This document shows positions 17,495 to 26,075 of a stretch of 64,000 nucleotides of DNA, one piece after another. Where the stretch lies: contig NZ_JANIAA010000024.1 of assembly GCF_024505145.1 (NCBI RefSeq), positions 62,001 to 126,000 on the forward strand, given 5' to 3'. The position numbers were made by a program, and so were the translations under genes. Source of the DNA: Streptomyces rugosispiralis. Its GTDB lineage: Bacteria > Actinomycetota > Actinomycetes > Streptomycetales > Streptomycetaceae. A model generated the notes under the pieces. The model was given only the letters and a program-made list of their open reading frames with translations. It did not search any database and was not told the origin of the DNA. Position 1 is the stretch's first letter, and each line of letters starts with the position of its first letter.

Positions 17495-17707
17495 CCGAAT
17501 CCCCCCACAGCCCTCACATCCGGTTCAGGCATGGCGCACCACTCCCCGGGCATCAGGAAGATCAAGCCGCTCGCAACCACCGCCGAGCGGACGGCGTCTT
17601 CGTTGACGCCCGTACACCTGCGCAATCGACTGAACACGTCATCGACCGGGCTCACTCACCCCGGCACGGCACGACAGCACAACAGCACGACGAAGGGGAC
17701 GAACAAC

Positions 17708-17974
17708 GTGGGTATCGTGAGCTGGATCATCCTCGGCCTGCTGGCCGGAGTCATCGCCAAGATCCTCCTCCCCGGGCGTGACCCGGGCGGGCTGGTCGGC
17801 ACCACGGTCACCGGCATCGCGGGAGCGTTCGTGGGCGGCTGGATCTCCGCGAAGTTCTTCGACCGCCCGGTCCAGAAGGATTTCTTCGACCCCGCCACCT
17901 GGGGCGCGGCGATCGGTGGCGCCTTCGTTCTCCTCGTCGTGTACCGCCTGTTGTTCGGCAATTCACGTAACTGA
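17708..17974 (+). CDS. GlsB/YeaQ/YmgE-family small membrane protein
   Basis: An 88-residue protein with three hydrophobic segments and the family's glycine pattern (GLLAGVIAKILLPGRDPGG, then GIAGAFVGGWI). It is a transglycosylase-associated/GlsB-type stress membrane protein; its biochemical role is not known. GTG at 17708 is the start, with AAGGGGA about 10 bases upstream. The 213-base gap before it has no other gene that I can support. Confidence 0.9.
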   Translation: MGIVSWIILGLLAGVIAKILLPGRDPGGLVGTTVTGIAGAFVGGWISAKFFDRPVQKDFFDPATWGAAIGGAFVLLVVYRLLFGNSRN

Positions 17975-18104
17975 CGGCACGGACGGCGCGATACACACCG
18001 ACGGCGCGGAACCCGGTCCGGCGCCGGCGCGTCACAGAGGCGGTACGGACTCCCCCCACACACACCTCGCAGCTTCACCGTCGCCGTCTGTTCCTGGGGG
18101 AATC

Positions 18105-19010
18105 ATGCACACGCGTCGCACACGCACGCTCAACGCGTCCATCACGCTCATCCTGTTCGCCGCCACGGCCGGTGCCCTCACCGGCTGTGGCGGCGGCACG
18201 GTGAAGGGCGGGGCGGCCGAGCACACGGAGCCGGAATCCCGGGCGCGGCTGGTGGCCGACGCCTGGGACGGCTCCCGGGCCGCCGAGGCGTGGCGCAGGG
18301 GCTACTTCCCGATGGGGGACGCGGTCCAGCTCCCCGCGAACGGCTTCCGCACCCGAGCCGACCGGCGCGCCTACGCCACGCAGAACTTCGTTCTGCGTGG
18401 CGGACTCCCCGCCACCCCGCGCGAGGGCGGGCAGGTGCGGTGGCGGAGCGGGGGCTCGCTGACGCTCCCGCTGATGGGCGCGCGAACGGCGTACGAGAAC
18501 GTGGCCCGCGGCCGCAACGACGGCCCGCACCTCACCGTGACCGGCGCGAGGATGGGCGAGATGACCATGGCCACCAGCCGCGGCCCGGCGACCGTACCGG
18601 CCTGGCTGTTCTCCCTGGAGGGCTATGCCACCCCGCTCAAACGGGCCGCGCTCGGCCCGTCGAGGCTCCCCCAGCCGCCGATCGAGCCCACCCGCGCTGG
18701 GTCTCCTCATGGGCCCGCGCCACTGAAGCTGGTCGAGGTGGCCGGGGACGGCCGGTCCATCACCGTGCGGGCCGGCCACGGATCCTGCGACGACGGCCCG
18801 GCGGTGGACGTCCTGGAGACGGGCGGCAGCGTGGTGCTGTCCGGCTCCGTCGTGGGGGCCGAGGACGGTCCCTGTACCGCCGAGCTGTTGACCGAGGACG
18901 TGACGGTGAAGCTGAAGCGGCCGGTCGGCGACCGTGTGCTCCTGGACGAGCTCACCGGCCGGCCGGTGCCGTACGGGGAGCGGAACGAGCCCTCGCCGAG
19001 CTGGAGCTAG
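18105..19010 (+). CDS. Putative lipoprotein of unknown function
   Basis: A 301-residue exported protein. Seen: an N-terminal signal with a lipobox LTGC ending at C28, so it is predicted to be lipid-anchored on the outer face of the membrane. The rest has no motif I recognise: a mixed alpha/beta region with repeated VTGARMGEMT-like strands and a C-terminal domain with two cysteines in GSCDDGPAVDVLE and GPCTAELL that could form a disulfide. The stop codon TAG lies inside the arm of a 52-base palindromic terminator. Confidence 0.8.
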   Translation: MHTRRTRTLNASITLILFAATAGALTGCGGGTVKGGAAEHTEPESRARLVADAWDGSRAAEAWRRGYFPMGDAVQLPANGFRTRADRRAYATQNFVLRGGLPATPREGGQVRWRSGGSLTLPLMGARTAYENVARGRNDGPHLTVTGARMGEMTMATSRGPATVPAWLFSLEGYATPLKRAALGPSRLPQPPIEPTRAGSPHGPAPLKLVEVAGDGRSITVRAGHGSCDDGPAVDVLETGGSVVLSGSVVGAEDGPCTAELLTEDVTVKLKRPVGDRVLLDELTGRPVPYGERNEPSPSWS

Positions 19011-19058
19011 GGCCTGTCCGGGGTTGTGATCTGGATCACAACCCCGGACAGGCCCTAG
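19007..19058. terminator. Perfect 25-bp palindromic terminator
   Basis: Arms 19007-19031 and 19034-19058 are exact reverse complements with a 2-base loop (TG). The first arm begins with the TAG-containing end of the lipoprotein gene. It separates this gene from the convergent MLTR regulator, so it likely works both ways. The outer CTAGGGCCTGTCCGG sequence is a type often dispersed in Streptomyces genomes. Confidence 0.93.
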
Positions 19059-19095
19059 GAGCGACCGGGAACACGGGTGACCGCACGCCACGCCA

Positions 19096-19908
19096 TCACG
19101 GTGCCACCGCACCCGCGAGCCCGCGGATCGTACGGGCGGAGGGGGATCCGGGGTCGGCCGTGATCAGGACCACCTCCTGGTCGTCCTCGGGGACGAGCAG
19201 GACGTCGCAGTTCAGCCGGAGTGGCCCGGCCGTGGGGTGGTCGACGGTCTTGGTCCGGTGACCGGGGGCGTGGACCGGACGCTCCTCCCAGATCTGCCGG
19301 AACTCCTCGCTGCCGGTGCGCAGTTCGCCCAGCAGCGCGGTGAGCGCCGGGTCGCGGGGGTAGCGGTCGGCGGCCCGGCGCAGCCGGGCGACCACGATGT
19401 GCCCGAACTCCTCGGCGCTGGAGCTCTCGTACGCGTGGCCCCGGCCGAGGAAACGGCGGCGGGCGAGGTTGCCGTGCGCCCCGAGGTCGTCGCCGAGCAG
19501 GGCCTGCGCCAGCGGGTTCCAGGCGACCACGTCGTAGGCGGCGTCGGTGACGATCGCCGCGGTGTCGGGCAGCCGCCGCAGCATCTGGGCCACATGCGGG
19601 CGCACCCGCCGCACCGCCCGGGTGCCCGGGGGTGCGCTCGTCCCCGCGAGCCGGAACAGATGGCTGCGCTCGGCGGGCGCGAGCCGCAGCGCCGCCGCCA
19701 GCCCGTCCAGGATGCGCGCCGAGGGCCGGGGGCCACGGGCCTGCTCCAGCCGGGTGTAGTAGTCGGCCGACATATGGGCCAGCTCCGCCACCTCCTCGCG
19801 CCGCAGCCCGGGCGTACGGCGGTGGGGGTCGGCGGGCAGGCCGATGTCCTGGGGACGCAGCCCCTCACGGCGGTCCCGCAGGAAGCGGGCCAGCTCGTGC
19901 CTCGCCAT
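19096..19908 (-). CDS. XRE-type HTH regulator with MLTR ligand-binding domain
   Basis: A 270-residue regulator. Seen: an N-terminal helix-turn-helix (RFLRDRREGLRP, then GLRREEVAELAHMSADYYTRLEQ, the standard signature of this actinobacterial group) and an MLTR (MmyB-like) domain from about 105 with ATDAAYDVVAWNPLAQALLGD-type spacing and a C-terminal DVLLVPEDDQEVVL. MLTR domains bind fatty-acid-like ligands. GAAGGAGG precedes the ATG. It is divergent from the SDR gene at 19990 with an inverted repeat between them, the usual arrangement for repressor and target. Confidence 0.92.
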   Translation of the reverse strand: MARHELARFLRDRREGLRPQDIGLPADPHRRTPGLRREEVAELAHMSADYYTRLEQARGPRPSARILDGLAAALRLAPAERSHLFRLAGTSAPPGTRAVRRVRPHVAQMLRRLPDTAAIVTDAAYDVVAWNPLAQALLGDDLGAHGNLARRRFLGRGHAYESSSAEEFGHIVVARLRRAADRYPRDPALTALLGELRTGSEEFRQIWEERPVHAPGHRTKTVDHPTAGPLRLNCDVLLVPEDDQEVVLITADPGSPSARTIRGLAGAVAP

Positions 19909-19932
19909 GCTGCCTCCTTCGGCTGACCGGTA

Positions 19933-19959
19933 CTGCCTGGGACAGGTTGTCCCTGGCAG
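19933..19959. promoter_or_regulatory. Inverted repeat, probable operator of the MLTR regulator
   Basis: Twelve-base arms CTGCCTGGGACA (19933-19944) and TGTCCCTGGCAG (19948-19959) pair with a single mismatch and a 3-base spacer. It lies in the 81-base gap between the divergent regulator and SDR genes, and would overlap their promoters. Confidence 0.7.
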
Positions 19960-19989
19960 GGTGAACGTGGCCGGGGAACCATTGGTGCC

Positions 19990-20706
19990 ATGAACGATCG
20001 CACAGCACTGGTCACCGGTGCCAACAAGGGCATCGGCAAGGAAATCGCACGCCAGCTCGCCGCCGAGGGGCTCACCGTGTACGTGGGCTCGCGCGACGCC
20101 GAGCGGGGGCGGCGGGCCGTCGAGGAGATCGGCGGCGACGCCCGGCCGATGGTGCTCGACGTGACCGACGCGGACAGCATCGCCACGGCCGCGGCCCGGC
20201 TGGACCGGCTGGACATCCTGGTCAACAACGCGGGCATCATGGTGGGCGGCTCCACGGCGCCCGAGGCGGATCTCGAGGACTTCCGCCGGACCTATGAGAC
20301 CAACGTCTTCGGTGTGCTCGCCGTCACCAACGCCTTCCTCCCGGCCCTGCGCCGCTCGGACGCGCCCCGGATCGTCAATGTCTCCAGCGGCACCGGCTCG
20401 CTGACCTGGAGCGCGGACCCGGAGCACCAGTTCGCCGTGTCCGCCGGGTCGGGCGCGGCCTATCGCTCCTCCAAGACGGCCCTGAACGCCCTGACCCTCT
20501 ACACCGCGCAGGCCCTGGCCTCCGAGGGCTTCAAGGTCAACGCCCTGGCCCCGGGGCTGCGCAGGACCGATCTGAACGCCCGCGCCGCCGGGAGCGACGG
20601 GGATCCGGCCGAGGGGGCGGCGGGCGCGGGCCGGCTCGCCCTCCTCCCGGACACCGGGCCCACCGGCGGGTTCTTCTCCTGGGACGGCACTCCGGCCCCC
20701 TGGTAG
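19990..20706 (+). CDS. SDR-family NADP-dependent oxidoreductase
   Basis: A 238-residue short-chain dehydrogenase. Seen: cofactor loop TGANKGIG at 9-16, NNAG at 79-82, and the catalytic Y158-K162 pair (YRSSK) with a serine near 132 (VNVSS). After PGLRRTDLNA the C-terminus is a glycine/alanine-rich stretch followed by LPDTGPTGGFFSWDG, typical of carbonyl-reductase-like SDRs. Substrate unknown. It is the probable target of the divergent MLTR regulator. Confidence 0.92.
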   Translation: MNDRTALVTGANKGIGKEIARQLAAEGLTVYVGSRDAERGRRAVEEIGGDARPMVLDVTDADSIATAAARLDRLDILVNNAGIMVGGSTAPEADLEDFRRTYETNVFGVLAVTNAFLPALRRSDAPRIVNVSSGTGSLTWSADPEHQFAVSAGSGAAYRSSKTALNALTLYTAQALASEGFKVNALAPGLRRTDLNARAAGSDGDPAEGAAGAGRLALLPDTGPTGGFFSWDGTPAPW

Positions 20707-20772
20707 ACACGGGCCGTGCGGTGGTCCTCCGCGCCGTGGCCCGGTGTCCCCGCCCGCTCCCCGCCGACCGTG

Positions 20773-22398
20773 TCAGTCGGCGGAGAGCTGGGTGTTCGGG
20801 ACTCGCCAGGCGGCGATCACGAAGGCGATCAGGCCCACCGCGGCCCCGGTGAGGAAGACCACGCGCATGGCGCTGACATAGCCCTCCAGGAACGGCTGCG
20901 CCACGGCCGGGTCGAGGTGGTGGAGGAAGGCCGAGTCCTCCAGGTTCACCCCGCCGTCGGGCCGTACGACGCCCTTCAGCGCCTCCGCGTTCGCCGGTTC
21001 CCCGGCCAGCCCGCGGAACGAGGCGTCCTCGGAGGCCACCGCAAGGCGGTCGCTGATCCGCGTACCGGCCAGGGAGAAGAGGATGGACAGGAAGGCGGCG
21101 GCGCCCACCGTACCGCCGTTGGACCGGAAGAAGTTCACCGACGCGGTGGCCGCCCCCATGTCCCGCCCCGGCACCTCGGACTGGGCGAGCGTGGTGATGG
21201 TCTGCATCGCCGCGCCGAGGCCCGCCCCCATGAACACCATGCCGATGGCCACGTACCACAGCGGGCTGTCGTCCCGCAGCGTGGCGAACACCAGCATGGC
21301 GACGGTGAGGGAGCCGACGCCCGCCGCCAGATGGATTTTGAACCGGCCCGTCCGTGACATCAGCCGGCCCACCACCAGGGTCACCGTGACATTCGCCGCC
21401 ATGGTGGGCAGCGTGGCCAGGCCCGCCCCCATCGGGCTCATGCCCTTCGCCAGCTGCAGATACAGCGGAAGGGTCGTCATGGCGCCGAACATGGTGATGC
21501 CCACGGTGAAGTGCAGCACGGTGCCCAGCCGGAACGCGCGGATGCGGAACAGCCTGACCGGCAGCAGCGCGGCGTCCCCCATCCGCCGCTCCAGCAGGAC
21601 GAAGGAGATCAGCCCGACCACTCCCACCGCGTACATCGCCAGCGCCCGGGGCGAGGCCCAGCCCCAGCTCCGCCCCTGTTCGGCCACGACGAGCAGCGGC
21701 ACGATGCCGACCGTCAGGGTGAGCGCCCCGCCGTAGTCCAGCCGGTGCCGTACGGGCTGGTGGGGTATGTGCAGCACGCGCAGGATCACCACGATGGCGA
21801 GGGCCGCCAGCGGCACGTTGACCAGGAAGATCCAGCGCCATCCGTCGATCCCCAGCAGCGTGGCGCGCCCGGCGAACACCCCGCCCACCAGGGGGCCGAT
21901 GACACTGGACCCGGCGAACACCGCCGTGATGTAGCCCTGGTAGCGGCCGCGCTCCCGTGGCGAGGTGATGTCGGCGATGATCGTCATGGCGAGGGACATC
22001 AGCCCGCCACCGCCGAGGCCCTGCACCGCCCGGAAGGCCGCGAGCTGGTGGATGGACGTGGCGAATCCGCACAGCAGCGACCCGAAGGTGAACAGCACGA
22101 TCGCCGACAGATAGACCGGCCGGCGGCCGTAGATGTCGGAGAGCTTTCCGTACAGCGGGGTGACGATGGTGCCGGTGACGAGATAGGCGGTGGTCACCCA
22201 CGCCTGGGCGGTGAGTCCGTGCAGATCGTCGGCGATGGTGCGCAGCGCCGAGGAGACCACGGTCTGGTCCAGCGCGGCGAGGAACATGCCGAGCACCAGC
22301 CCGGACAGCACGGTGACGACCTGGCGGTGGGTCAGCCGGGCGGGGGTCTGGGGCTCGGTGGGCTCGGTGGGTTCGGTGGTGGTGGATGAGGACGACAT
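20773..22398 (-). CDS. MFS drug efflux transporter, DHA2 (14-helix) type
   Basis: A 541-residue proton-driven exporter. Seen: an N-terminal Thr/Glu-rich cytoplasmic tail, then AALDQTVVSSALRTIADDL (family motif in helix 1), motif A GKLSDIYGRRPV, the helix-5 antiporter region SSVIGPLVGG, and about 14 transmembrane segments. The C-terminal 70 residues include an external loop (FRGLAGEPANAEALKG) typical of EmrB-like drug pumps. ATG at 22398 is preceded by GAAGG. A hairpin separates it from the glycosyltransferase gene upstream, so read-through may be partial. Confidence 0.93.
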   Translation of the reverse strand: MSSSSTTTEPTEPTEPQTPARLTHRQVVTVLSGLVLGMFLAALDQTVVSSALRTIADDLHGLTAQAWVTTAYLVTGTIVTPLYGKLSDIYGRRPVYLSAIVLFTFGSLLCGFATSIHQLAAFRAVQGLGGGGLMSLAMTIIADITSPRERGRYQGYITAVFAGSSVIGPLVGGVFAGRATLLGIDGWRWIFLVNVPLAALAIVVILRVLHIPHQPVRHRLDYGGALTLTVGIVPLLVVAEQGRSWGWASPRALAMYAVGVVGLISFVLLERRMGDAALLPVRLFRIRAFRLGTVLHFTVGITMFGAMTTLPLYLQLAKGMSPMGAGLATLPTMAANVTVTLVVGRLMSRTGRFKIHLAAGVGSLTVAMLVFATLRDDSPLWYVAIGMVFMGAGLGAAMQTITTLAQSEVPGRDMGAATASVNFFRSNGGTVGAAAFLSILFSLAGTRISDRLAVASEDASFRGLAGEPANAEALKGVVRPDGGVNLEDSAFLHHLDPAVAQPFLEGYVSAMRVVFLTGAAVGLIAFVIAAWRVPNTQLSAD

Positions 22399-22472
22399 AC
22401 GTACCTGCGAACCTTCTCTGCCGCGCGTGGGGGACGTAGCGGGGGCTGGAAACCCGCGGGGAAGAGCGGGGT

Positions 22473-22504
22473 CCGGAGCCCGGCGCCGGGGACCCGGGCT
22501 CCGG
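22473..22504 (-). terminator. Hairpin between glycosyltransferase and MFS genes
   Basis: Eleven-base arms 22473-22483 and 22494-22504 pair exactly with a 10-base loop. It lies 11 bases after the glycosyltransferase stop and could attenuate expression of the MFS gene. Confidence 0.65.
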
Positions 22505-22514
22505 CGTCGGGGTG

Positions 22515-23738
22515 TTATCCGGCGAGCTTCTCCAGGTCGGGGACGGCGCTGTCGATCTCCGGCAGCGCCAGCATCTCCAGCCGCGCCCGGCGGGCCCTGG
22601 CGCGGCAGCCGTCGTCGGCCAGCACCGCACGGCAGACGGCGGTGATGCCGTCCGGTGTGGGGTCGGTGATGTGGCGGCCGAGGCCGAGTTCCTCGACCCG
22701 CTGTGCGTTGCCGGGCTGGTCGCCGAACTGGGGCAGCACCGCCATCGGTGTCGCCGTGCGCATCGATTCGCGGACGCTGTTGAAGCCGCCGTGGGTGAGG
22801 AAGAGGTCCACGGACTCCAGCAACAGGGGCTGTGGCACCCGATCGGTGATGTGCACATGCGGTGGCACCCCGTCGGTGTCCACGGGGATGCCGGAGGTGG
22901 AGAGGACGACGGTGCACTCCTCCAGCCGCGACACGGCCTTGATCATGGCTCGCAGGGTGTCCACCGGATCCGGCATCGGCAGGGGCGACTCGTGGGCGTC
23001 CGCTTCGCCGCTGTCGCGGAGCGTGGGGATCGCGGTGCCGATGGCGGCGAACATCAGGGGCCGGTCGGTGGGCAGTTCGGCGATCCAGCGGGGCAGCGCC
23101 GCGCCCCGCTCCACGTCCACCGTCTGCCGGTAGGACCAGGAGGCCGGCAGATGGCGGGCGAAGGAGAAGGCTGGTGGCACGTAGTCGATGCGCCCGTGCG
23201 GGATGAGTGACAGCGGGTCCTCGAGGGCGGCCAGCCCGTGCTGCTTCCGCAGGGCGTTGAGGCCCGGCAGGGTCTCGACCGGGTCGAAGATGTTGGCGGC
23301 CCCGGAGGGGGTGGACAGCTGGGGTATGCCGAGGATTTCGGCGATGACGCAGGAGCCGAGGTCCATGCCGTCGCGCAGGATGAGGTCGGGGCGGAAGTCG
23401 TGTGCCACGGGGAGCACGGTGTCCAGCAGCATCCTGGCCATCGGACCGGACACGGCCTTGGTCATGAGGCGCAGCATATGTGCCGTCAGTTCCTCGCCCG
23501 CCAGGCCCGACGGACGGGTCTGCGGGTTCTCCTCGGCCAGTACGGGGCCGAGGAAGGAGGACGGGCTGAAGTCGCCGATGGCGTTGGTCACCCGCACCTC
23601 CTCCCGTTCGAAGACGGGGGTGAGGGCCGGGGTGGTGACCACCAGCACCTCATGGCCGGCGGCCGCGAGGGACCGGGCCAGCGGAAGCTGGGCCCGGCCG
23701 TGGGAGGGGCTGCCGAGCGTGGTGAACATGACCCGCAA
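22515..23738 (-). CDS. GT1/MGT-type glycosyltransferase
   Basis: A 407-residue GT-B-fold enzyme of the macrolide/antibiotic glycosyltransferase type, which moves a sugar from a UDP- or dTDP-sugar to a small-molecule acceptor. Seen: N-terminal MFTTLGSPSHGRAQLPLARSL, and near residue 314 the donor-binding signature HGGFNSVRESMRTATPM with QFGDQPGNAQRVEELGLG. It has no membrane segment. It sits between UDP-glucose dehydrogenase and a drug-type MFS pump, so the donor may be UDP-glucuronate and the product may be exported; this could be inactivation of a toxic compound or a tailoring step. Confidence 0.9.
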   Translation of the reverse strand: MRVMFTTLGSPSHGRAQLPLARSLAAAGHEVLVVTTPALTPVFEREEVRVTNAIGDFSPSSFLGPVLAEENPQTRPSGLAGEELTAHMLRLMTKAVSGPMARMLLDTVLPVAHDFRPDLILRDGMDLGSCVIAEILGIPQLSTPSGAANIFDPVETLPGLNALRKQHGLAALEDPLSLIPHGRIDYVPPAFSFARHLPASWSYRQTVDVERGAALPRWIAELPTDRPLMFAAIGTAIPTLRDSGEADAHESPLPMPDPVDTLRAMIKAVSRLEECTVVLSTSGIPVDTDGVPPHVHITDRVPQPLLLESVDLFLTHGGFNSVRESMRTATPMAVLPQFGDQPGNAQRVEELGLGRHITDPTPDGITAVCRAVLADDGCRARARRARLEMLALPEIDSAVPDLEKLAG

Positions 23739-23801
23739 CGCAGGGGCCTTTCTGTGGGAAGGGTCTCGTACGGGAGAGATAAGGCGAGCGAGGTGGGGCG
23801 G

Positions 23802-25115
23802 TCAGCGCGCCATCGCGGGCGTGCGGCCGATGCCCTCGCAGGTGAGTCCGGCGCGGCGCAGCCGGTCCGGGTCCAGGAGGTTGCGGAAGTCGTAGACGAC
23901 CGGGGCCGCGAGCAGTCCGGCGGCGCGCTCCCAGTCGAGGGCGCGGAACTCCGGCCACTCGGTGAGGACGAGACAAGCGCGTGCGCCCCGGAGGGCCTCC
24001 TCGGGGGTGTCCGCGAGGGTGAGCAGATCGCTGAGGTCGGGGCGGGTCTCGCTGAGCGCGGGGTCGTAGGCGTGGAGTTCGGCGCCCCGCTCCTTGAGCA
24101 GCCGGGCGATGGCCAGGGCCGGTGAGTCGCGCAGATCGGAGGTGCCCGCCTTGAAGGCCAGGCCCAGCACGGCCAGCCGTACGCCCCGCAGCGAGCCGTC
24201 GCCCGGGGTGCAGCCGGCCACCACGCGCTCGACGAGCCGCCGCTGGTGTTCGACGTTGGTCTCGATGGTGGCGCCCAGCAGCGGGAAGTCCACGCCCGAC
24301 TCCTGGCAGATCGTCAGCAGGGCGTGGGTGTCCTTGGGCAGGCAGGAGCCGCCCCAGCCGGGGCCCGGCTTGAGGAAGGCCGAGCCGATGCGGGGGTCGT
24401 GGCCGATGCCCGTGAGCACCTCGTCCACATCGGCGCCGAAGTGCTCGCAGAGCGTGGCGAGGTTGTTGGCGAAGGAGAGCTTCATGGCCAGGAAGAAGTT
24501 GGCCGCGTACTTGGCGAGTTCGGCGCCCGCGGCGTCGGTGAGCACCAGCGGGGCGTCCAGCCCGGCGTACAGGTCCGCCACCCGCCGCGCCGCGTCCCGG
24601 TCCGCGGCGCCGACCACGATGCGGTCGGGATGGAGGAAGTCGCGCACCGCGTAACCCTCGCGGAGGAACTCCGGGTTGCTCACCACGGCCACGTCGGGGC
24701 GGTCCAGCAGCGCGGCCACGCGCTCGGCGGTGCCCACGGGCACGGTGGACTTGTTGACCACCACGCTGCCGCGCGGCAGCGCGTCACGGATCTGGTCCGC
24801 CACGGCCTCGACGGCGGCCAGGTCGGCGGCGCCGCCGACGCCCATCGGGGTCGGCAGACACAGGAACACCACATCGGCGTCGGCGACCGCGGCCCGGGTG
24901 TCGCGGATGAACGCGAGCCGCCCGGAGTCCAGTCCCTCCCGGACGAGTTCGGGCAGCCGGGGCTCGAGGATGTCGACCTGTCCGCGCCGGAGCCGTTCGA
25001 CCTTCTGGTGGTCGGTGTCCGCGCACACCACTCGATGGCCGAGGGTGGCCAGACAGGCGCCGGTGGTCAGTCCGACGTAGCCGGTGCCCACCACCGCGAC
25101 GCGTCGTATCTGCAC
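23802..25115 (-). CDS. ugd: UDP-glucose 6-dehydrogenase
   Basis: A 437-residue enzyme that oxidises UDP-glucose to UDP-glucuronate with two NAD+. Seen: NAD loop GTGYVG at 10-15, the central helix region NKSTVPVGTAERV and the catalytic cysteine C258 in GPGWGGSCLPKD, then a C-terminal UDP-binding Rossmann domain (LGLAFKAGTSDLRDSPA). It starts with GTG at 25115 with no strong ribosome binding site. It is the first gene of a ugd-glycosyltransferase-MFS unit and is divergent from a TetR regulator. Confidence 0.95.
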   Translation of the reverse strand: MQIRRVAVVGTGYVGLTTGACLATLGHRVVCADTDHQKVERLRRGQVDILEPRLPELVREGLDSGRLAFIRDTRAAVADADVVFLCLPTPMGVGGAADLAAVEAVADQIRDALPRGSVVVNKSTVPVGTAERVAALLDRPDVAVVSNPEFLREGYAVRDFLHPDRIVVGAADRDAARRVADLYAGLDAPLVLTDAAGAELAKYAANFFLAMKLSFANNLATLCEHFGADVDEVLTGIGHDPRIGSAFLKPGPGWGGSCLPKDTHALLTICQESGVDFPLLGATIETNVEHQRRLVERVVAGCTPGDGSLRGVRLAVLGLAFKAGTSDLRDSPALAIARLLKERGAELHAYDPALSETRPDLSDLLTLADTPEEALRGARACLVLTEWPEFRALDWERAAGLLAAPVVYDFRNLLDPDRLRRAGLTCEGIGRTPAMAR

Positions 25116-25254
25116 AGGGGATCACCACTTCTGCTGGGGGTCAGATGCGGGCGCGTGGCAAGGGCGGCACAGGGGCCGCCCGGTCGGGATACGAGCAGGC
25201 CGGACACCGTCGTCCGGCCGGGACCGCGCGAGGCGGCGACCAAAGTCACCACGC

Positions 25255-25294
25255 GTTGACAAAACATAACGCGCCGACCCACAACGTGGTCAAC
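25255..25294. promoter_or_regulatory. Inverted repeat upstream of ugd, possible TetR operator
   Basis: GTTGAC (25255-25260) and GTCAAC (25289-25294) are exact reverse complements flanking an AT-rich stretch; a smaller CCAC/GTGG symmetry lies inside the right half. TTGACA at 25256 could be a -35 element on the plus strand. Assignment to the TetR regulator is inference from position between divergent genes. Confidence 0.4.
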
Positions 25295-25379
25295 AAGCGA
25301 TGACAACAGTGGATGACTTCTGGACATGCGAGGCTGAACCGGCAGCATGTACGGCACGGTCCAGGCGGAGGTACGACAG

Positions 25380-26009
25380 GTGAACCGGGCAAGCGACTCA
25401 CGAGGGTGCGACGACCACCCCCGCCGTGCCCGCAGATACGACGCGGCGGGCACGCGCAGCGCCCTCCTGGGAGCCGCCGCGCTGCGGTTCGCCAGGTACG
25501 GCTACGACGGCTGCAGCGTGCGCGACATCGCCAAGGACGCGGGGGTGGACGCCGCCCTGGTCTACCGCTATTTCGGCTCAAAGGAGGCGCTGTTCGACGC
25601 GGTTTCGACCAGCACCGGAATGTTCGAGCCGCTGCGCCATCTGCCGCTGGACGAGGTGTCGGCGTGGATCTGCGACGTGGTCTCCACCGGGCCCACCGAG
25701 GAGGAGGCCCCGCATCCACTGCTGACCAAGCTGCGCTCCTCCAGCCGCGAGGAGACCGTCGGGCAGCTCCGCAAGGAGATCACGGAGGTGTTCTCGGAGG
25801 GGTTCGCGCGGCGCCTGGAGGGCGAGGACGCCGAGCTGCGGGCCGAGTTGCTGGCGGCGTGGCTGATGGGCATCACCCTGCTCCGCCTCGCCATCCGCAC
25901 ACCCGCGCTGGCCGCCACGCCGGACGACACCCTGCTGCGGTTCCTCCGGGCGGGCATCGACCCGCTGCTGGACGCGGGCTGCCCCGGGGGCGGGAGCGAG
26001 GGCGGCTGA
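25380..26009 (+). CDS. TetR-family transcriptional regulator
   Basis: A 209-residue regulator. Seen: an N-terminal HTH (SALLGAAALRFARYGYDGCSVRDIAKDAGVDAALVYRYFGSK pattern, about residues 30-75) and an all-helical C-terminal ligand domain. I chose GTG at 25380 because GCGGAGG lies 8 bases upstream; an ATG at 25347 would add 11 residues but has only a weak site. It is divergent from ugd and is the probable repressor of the ugd-glycosyltransferase-MFS unit. It converges on the last gene of the injection-system operon, 66 bases away. Confidence 0.9.
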   Translation: MNRASDSRGCDDHPRRARRYDAAGTRSALLGAAALRFARYGYDGCSVRDIAKDAGVDAALVYRYFGSKEALFDAVSTSTGMFEPLRHLPLDEVSAWICDVVSTGPTEEEAPHPLLTKLRSSSREETVGQLRKEITEVFSEGFARRLEGEDAELRAELLAAWLMGITLLRLAIRTPALAATPDDTLLRFLRAGIDPLLDAGCPGGGSEGG

Positions 26010-26075
26010 TCTCTCCGCGCCCCGCCCCCCGGGCGGGGAAGCCCCCGGGGCGGCCCGGGGGAACTGGTGCGACCC

